From: Chloroflexota bacterium
GTDB taxonomy: Bacteria > Chloroflexota > Anaerolineae > B4-G1
Length of the DNA: 7,419 nucleotides
Direction of reading: 5' to 3'
Assembly: GCA_011046405.1 (NCBI GenBank)
Contig: DSAR01000053.1
Location: 1 to 7,419 of the forward strand
The stretch's first letter is position 1, and the number at the start of each line of letters is the position of its first letter. The position numbers were made by a program, and so were the translations under genes. A model generated the notes under the pieces. The model searched no databases. It was given only the letters and a program-made list of their open reading frames with translations, and was not told the DNA's origin. Below, piece after piece: positions 6,301 through 7,419 of the stretch.

Positions 6301-7419
6301 GAAGCGCTTCACGCCCTCGGACACCGCCTACCAGCTGATCAACGACAGCACCGTGGGAGACCCAGAAGCCCCGGCGCCGGCCGTCCTCACCTCGACGCTC
6401 CTGGTGGACGGCGTGGCCTACGGGCGCGGCGGCCGGACCGGCCACACCAACAAGTGGGGCCAGTGGCTCGACGAGACCGACGCGCTGGGCCGGACGACGA
6501 CCTACGAGTGGAACGAAGCCAACCGGGCCACCGGTCTACACTGGCCGGCCGGCAACTGCATGGAAGCTGAGTACGACGAGATGGGCAATCCCTTGCGGGT
6601 CTCGCGCATGGGGCCAGCTCAATGTCAGATGAAACCTGTCTATCGCGATCCCGACAAGCAGGAGTCTGCTCTATTGACGTACGAACGGCGCTTCCACCAG
6701 GTCAAGACGGTGACCGATGCGCTGGGCCGGACGACGACGTATCACTACGACTACGAGCTCGGCCTGGGCGAGAGTGGCAATCCGGTACGGGTCGAATACC
6801 CGCCGGTGATGACCCTGGATGGCGAGGGCCAGCGACGGTTGATGACGCCCACCGTGGAATATGCGTACAATCAGTGGGGATTGCTGGAGATGGAGATCGA
6901 CGAGCGGGGCACCGCGACCTGCTACGAGTATACCCAGGGGACGCCCGGTGAAGCACACGGTGGTTTCAACCCCCTCTTCGGGCCGGGTGTCGCCCCCTTG
7001 CCAGGCCTGCTCACCCAGGTGATCCGGAAGTGTGGCGGGGATGGCGGGGAGTTGATCACGACGTACAAGGAGTTTGACGAGGGGGGCAACCCCACGATGG
7101 TGATCGACCCCGCTGCTCGTATCACCCGCTATGCTTACGACGCGTGGGGGCGGGTGATCAGCACGACCAGCCCGTCGGGCATCGTGACCTTGAAAGCGTA
7201 CGATGGGCGGGGAGATCTGATGCGCCAGATGGAGGATTACACGCCCGATGGCGTCACCGGCCGTAACGCCGTCACCGAGTATGCGTACGACGCGAATGGA
7301 CGATTAGTTGGCCAGCGCTCGGTCGTCGGCGGCGAGGTGGTGCAAACGGAGAGCGTCTACGACGTCAACGGCAAGCTGGCGCTCCGCCGGGACAACCGGG
7401 GCAACGAAAGCGTGTACAC
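137..7419 (+). CDS. Giant PKD/Ig/beta-helix/propeller Rhs (YD-repeat) surface lipoprotein, 3' end cut by window
   Basis: One open frame encodes at least 2427 residues and has no stop before the window ends. Domain motifs read through in the same frame at every checkpoint, so I see no frameshift. It starts at ATG 137 behind AAGGTGG. The N terminus has hydrophobic segments at 8-23 and 63-78, with a lipobox-like IGAC at 76-79. Four PKD domains follow (83-413), then Ig-like segments (414-598), a carboxypeptidase-regulatory-like domain (615-713), a beta-rich segment (714-854), an Rhs prefix in two pieces (855-1119 and 1873-1924), a beta-helix (1120-1872) holding a seven-bladed propeller (1194-1529), and YD repeats (1925 onward). 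Rhs/YD proteins form a beta-strand shell and often carry a C-terminal toxin or other effector; whether this one does cannot be seen. Export and surface display follow from the signal and the extracellular domain types. No enzyme active site was recognised. The exact role (antagonism, adhesion or a structural surface protein) is unknown. Confidence 0.93.
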   Translation, partial: MKCSYRRVVLSLAALLVMMMMCVTNRAVDNLVRLNPMASLSLVSAAAGKRRRRGARARWTTWAAVACLLLVAVAGIGACGTKPPVADFTAQPVSGTAPLTVTFTNQSQHATGYDWAFGDGETSAETDPVHVYGTAGVYTVTLTATGPGGSDVRADVITVHEVVEPPVADFTAQPVSGTAPLTVTFTNLSQHATGYAWAFGDGGTSAETNPVHVYGTAGVYTVTLTATGPGGSDAQVATITVSEAVEPPVADFTAQPVSGTAPLTVTFTNLSQHASSYDWAFGDGGTSAETNPVHVYGTAGVYTVTLTATGPGGSDVRADVITVHEAVEPPVADFDAAPRYGEAPLQVVFTNTTQGNATHYRWDFGDGGISLETHPIHAYVTGGTYTVTLVVAGQGGTDTRTRPAYVEVVQVDERPVVTITAPAEGAVVNDSDVPVSGLVSDDGTIVSVWVNDVPATVDGGSFVATVPLSRGNQVLHVVAQDDLGQVGFASRVVLVDGDGPMVGIQSPADRQSVYTRYPAMAVSYSDFYADVDTGTFAAQLVDAGGTVTDVSGDFSVEESHAAGILGSPLAGDTVYTLTVSIADVYGNVGTDSNTFYVPPDPATITPPAAPEGAGWVSGRVYGSDTCNEHLTTCAGLPGVRVTVLSIDHETRVVTDDVPGAIVTGPDGFFAFPVERTGTYALRFEKDGYTYGQREVAVVRERSTAVDEVYLTPLDPATTYCEHAASCHHVSSDGLMQVDIPPGAIRPGEAVTVTATNFEHVEFLPSGSLPPGTWETYAFNLGGNSEITFTRPITVRLQNYREFAPGTRIPLGYWNQHTLQWEHVGVGKVDDAGTWVVMYVEHFSNFDCNAPGSLPGIDGGLDDLTNEDDRCSVNEPGCIINLKSGRMREWVELPPVNLMGQAVAPRLAYDTNRAYPSEVIDLSLNVDVDPVRTQVYGYIQFELYVEGQKTDSMTLAADPDRMVSENPDSTVEVGRYRYLWDGRNAQGKRLPPGIYAYAARLSVPYRGEYYWSSTGRFGGPPDLNRPTGVFVTTTQDYRIEGTIALNTQVDSALGSGWVLEGQQRLTEDEAGRIVVAAAGEVDEYYFELKNRLGDVTQYGTDEPAVTGPAAEVVIAPPPANGIRISGTLTTDTTWDEGAYFVTGGDLIVADGATLTIEPGVTVKVDQYMDLVVQGEFQALGTALNPITFTAYTDGFYEAWEPYVFPVTQNYRPGVMAVDTEGALWIGRDEEGTVVYQYHPDSDTGANYHILDLPLASRIQDIEADSQGQVWFATDYGAAKFDGSDWTVYEPTDGDGPLYGDMSAIAIDDVSGHVWFGLSQRGAQRFSPGEGQWDYYDLVDACDVGPAFEDVPVRSISIDGDGHVWFGAEAGLCELAPGQTPAEDVWTRHNDAAITVVAADRAGNVWMAVDGAGMRGRLANGDWITYTQATGDLLSDDIRDIVVDGRNRKWFVYEDEFVDYGVSVLWPDHQSWFHEQDLLPAGICKAVAASPDGTIWAGTSERINEEGYFWDNRVTHVHQKPYLNETISGGYWGSLQIGGGNPGDSDASRLSHVVVESGGIGRTPGVYLHQSGATLDHVLIRGSAGDGLFALESDGLTMDTVTVEGNEGHGIRLQGNSGTLTMMTVTTRYNGGYGIFTQGEATLALDDSVVAGNAVAARLPANSLLRENTWADNRRNHIEWEGGTLFTSTVWDESVDHYEVLGDVTVSDGVTLTIPPNATVLFGQGRRLQVQAAGTLHAVGTADEPIYFGPLDPDKRWNGVRIGGSGGGEANPSHLSYVIVEGAYQGIRIDGGAPALDHLALIDNRYGLYVNQDSSVVRVRDSNFIGNGTCDVCASWESSVDVRENFWNNVGGPQPGQILGNDVQYVPWLEKPVYLAGLDYTLTNRTATDHARLRYEIGTGMYVRSYPDGREVYFDGEGYHQYTLEPDGRKTAYAYNAAGAVETMSIVLSEEGPDRLWTWTFGYDEESGKLDRITDPAGRVTEFTVDRNGHLARVAFPDESERRFYYDARGLMTQQVDPAGAVTNYVYDAYGRLVEHLGPPREVYDPETGQTVHTQDVKRFTPSDTAYQLINDSTVGDPEAPAPAVLTSTLLVDGVAYGRGGRTGHTNKWGQWLDETDALGRTTTYEWNEANRATGLHWPAGNCMEAEYDEMGNPLRVSRMGPAQCQMKPVYRDPDKQESALLTYERRFHQVKTVTDALGRTTTYHYDYELGLGESGNPVRVEYPPVMTLDGEGQRRLMTPTVEYAYNQWGLLEMEIDERGTATCYEYTQGTPGEAHGGFNPLFGPGVAPLPGLLTQVIRKCGGDGGELITTYKEFDEGGNPTMVIDPAARITRYAYDAWGRVISTTSPSGIVTLKAYDGRGDLMRQMEDYTPDGVTGRNAVTEYAYDANGRLVGQRSVVGGEVVQTESVYDVNGKLALRRDNRGNESVY
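383..1375 (+). repeat. Tandem PKD-domain repeats: three near-identical 246-bp units plus a divergent fourth
   Basis: Units at 383-628, 629-874 and 875-1120 are each exactly 246 bp (82 residues) and start PPVADFTAQPVSGTAPL. The fourth unit, from 1121 to about 1375, keeps the fold but has diverged. Each carries the PKD signature W-x-F-G-D-G, at residues 115-120, 197-202, 279-284 and 362-367, followed by a PVHVY or PIHAY strand and YTVTL. By hand count units 1 and 3 differ at about 10 bases, 2 and 3 at about 20, and 1 and 2 at about 24. PKD domains are extracellular Ig-like beta-sandwiches that often act as spacers or bind polysaccharide or protein. Here they form a stalk directly after the lipid anchor. 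The near-identity indicates recent duplication or gene conversion. Confidence 0.93.
1376..1930 (+). other. Two Ig-like beta-sandwich segments in the Rhs protein
   Basis: Residues 414-499 (from RPVVTITAPAEGAVV to about VDGDG) read as a bacterial Ig-like domain of the type that begins V-x-I-x-x-P and alternates strands with a G-x-V-S-D-x-G turn. It resembles the B domain of glucodextranase; this is pattern recognition without a search. Residues 500-598, starting PMVGIQSPADRQSVY, look like a second, less typical beta-sandwich ending VYGNVGTDSNTFYV. A proline-rich linker (PPDPATITPPAAPEG) follows. No catalytic motif is visible. They probably extend the PKD stalk. Confidence 0.6.
1979..2698 (+). 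other. Carboxypeptidase-regulatory (TTR-like) domain and a beta-rich plug-like segment
   Basis: Residues 615-713 show the carboxypeptidase-regulatory/transthyretin-like pattern: GRVYGS, then LPGVRVTVL, TGPDGFFAFPV and GTYALRFEKDGY. Residues 714-854 follow, with SDGLMQVDIPPGAI around 731-744, a motif like that of ZU5-like or related beta domains found ahead of Rhs shells. The segment ends in YVEHFSNFDCN, a phrase I associate with the start of Rhs prefixes. Close cysteine pairs lie at 626/633 and 720/726. In teneurins a TTR-like domain and an FN-plug occupy the corresponding place before the propeller and YD shell; equivalence here is inference. Confidence 0.6.
2699..3493 (+). other. First part of the Rhs prefix (shell N-terminal region)
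   Basis: Residues 855-1119 carry features of the prefix that precedes YD repeats in long Rhs proteins: an acidic glycine-rich lead-in; a cysteine pair at 870/877; IINLKSGRMREW near 878-889; YRYLWDGRNAQGKRLPPGIY near 975-994, a version of the usual Y-x-W-D-G-x-D-x-x-G; and LGSGWVLEGQQRL at 1052-1064, matching the familiar G-x-G-W-x-L-x-G-x-x-R-L. The expected continuation (a G-Y-x-R-x-x-x-D-G-x-x-x-x-F segment) is not next; it reappears about 750 residues later, so the prefix seems interrupted after about residue 1119. Confidence 0.65.
3494..5752 (+). other. Right-handed beta-helix region inserted in the Rhs prefix
   Basis: Residues 1120-1872 contain two copies of a header-plus-helix unit. 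Header 1 (about 1123-1192) has DGATLTIEPGVTVKV and ends NPITFTA; header 2 (about 1682-1754) has DGVTLTIPPNATVLF and ends EPIYFGP. Each is continued by W-x-[GS]-[LV]-[QR]-I-G-G and a ladder of short rungs such as LSHVVVE, LDHVLIRG, MDTVTVEGN and YGIFTQG (helix 1, 1530-1680; helix 2, 1755-1867). The end, FWNN..GGP...YVPWL at 1844-1867, resembles the common terminus of NosD/pectate-lyase-like bacterial helices. Such helices often bind or cleave polysaccharide, but no catalytic residues could be identified. Header 1 is separated from helix 1 by the propeller. Confidence 0.72.
3716..4723 (+). other. Seven-bladed beta-propeller nested in the beta-helix
   Basis: Residues 1194-1529 hold seven repeats with a G-x-[VLI]-W-[FIMA]-type strand; blade 6 has RKWF instead. 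The tryptophans fall at 1223, 1269, 1313, 1363, 1404, 1448 and 1494, 41-50 residues apart. The repeat resembles the two-component-regulator-propeller type (x-x-I-x-x-D-x-x-G-x-[VL]-W-[FI]-G); NHL or Vgb-like relatives are possible. Seven repeats fit one closed ring. It lies exactly in the loop that, in helix 2, is only the short PLDPDKR between EPIYFG and WNGVRI. Bases 3781-3960 are about 53% G+C by hand count, lower than sampled flanks (67% for 3541-3600), which may mark a separate origin. Its likely job is ligand or partner binding; no partner can be named. Confidence 0.8.
5753..7419 (+). other. Resumed Rhs prefix and YD-repeat shell, cut by the window edge
   Basis: Residues 1873-1924 contain GMYVRSYPDGREVYFDGEGY, the usual end of an Rhs prefix. 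From about 1925 come YD repeats, including DGRKTAYAYN, DPAGRVTEF (1973), YYDARGLM (2004), YVYDAYGRL (2023-2031), EYDEMGNPL (about 2145), DALGRTTTY twice (bases 6479-6505 and 6716-6742), YAYDAWGRV (2332-2340), AYDGRGDLM (about 2354), YAYDANGRL (2382-2390) and VYDVNGKL (2407-2414). In known Rhs, TcC and teneurin structures these repeats spiral into a hollow shell. A less regular stretch at about 2035-2110 breaks the YD series. The conserved Rhs core and the C-terminal segment lie beyond the window, so cargo cannot be judged. Confidence 0.93.

Noticed and set aside
6482..6738. 20-base direct repeat (6482-6501 and 6719-6738) as a possible attachment or recombination site
   Set aside because: It encodes the recurring YD phrase DALGRTT in both places and is explained by protein repeat structure.

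Overview
The window is almost entirely one gene. After 136 bases of AT-rich, non-coding leader (about 34% G+C by hand count over bases 1-120), a single plus-strand reading frame opens at base 137. It runs without a stop to the last base, 7419, giving 2427 complete codons plus two bases. Its 3' end lies outside the window. No second gene is supported on either strand; the other long open frames are shadows of this one in GC-rich DNA.

The product is a giant, exported, probably lipid-anchored Rhs/YD-repeat protein. Reading from the N terminus: two hydrophobic segments, the second ending in a lipobox-like site (Cys79); three near-identical 82-residue PKD domains plus a divergent fourth (83-413); two Ig-like beta-sandwich segments (414-598); a carboxypeptidase-regulatory/transthyretin-like domain (about 615-713); a beta-rich segment with an IPPGA motif (714-854); the first part of an Rhs prefix (855-1119); a right-handed beta-helix region (1120-1872) that is itself split by a seven-bladed beta-propeller (1194-1529); then the rest of the Rhs prefix and a run of YD repeats (1873-2427), cut by the window edge. 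The C-terminal Rhs core and any C-terminal effector domain are not visible.

The most interesting feature is the nesting: a propeller inserted in a beta-helix, which appears inserted in an Rhs prefix, all in one unbroken frame. The order TTR-like domain, beta-rich segment, propeller, YD shell also recalls metazoan teneurins. The PKD/Ig stalk would plausibly hold the YD shell away from the membrane; this is inference from domain order.

The organism cannot be named from this sequence. A GC-rich coding region, giant PKD/Ig/beta-helix/YD lipoproteins, propellers with the G-x-[VLI]-W signature, and a leader carrying a CTCTGTG-type element would fit an environmental bacterium such as a Chloroflexota (Anaerolineae-like) lineage, but this is a low-confidence guess.
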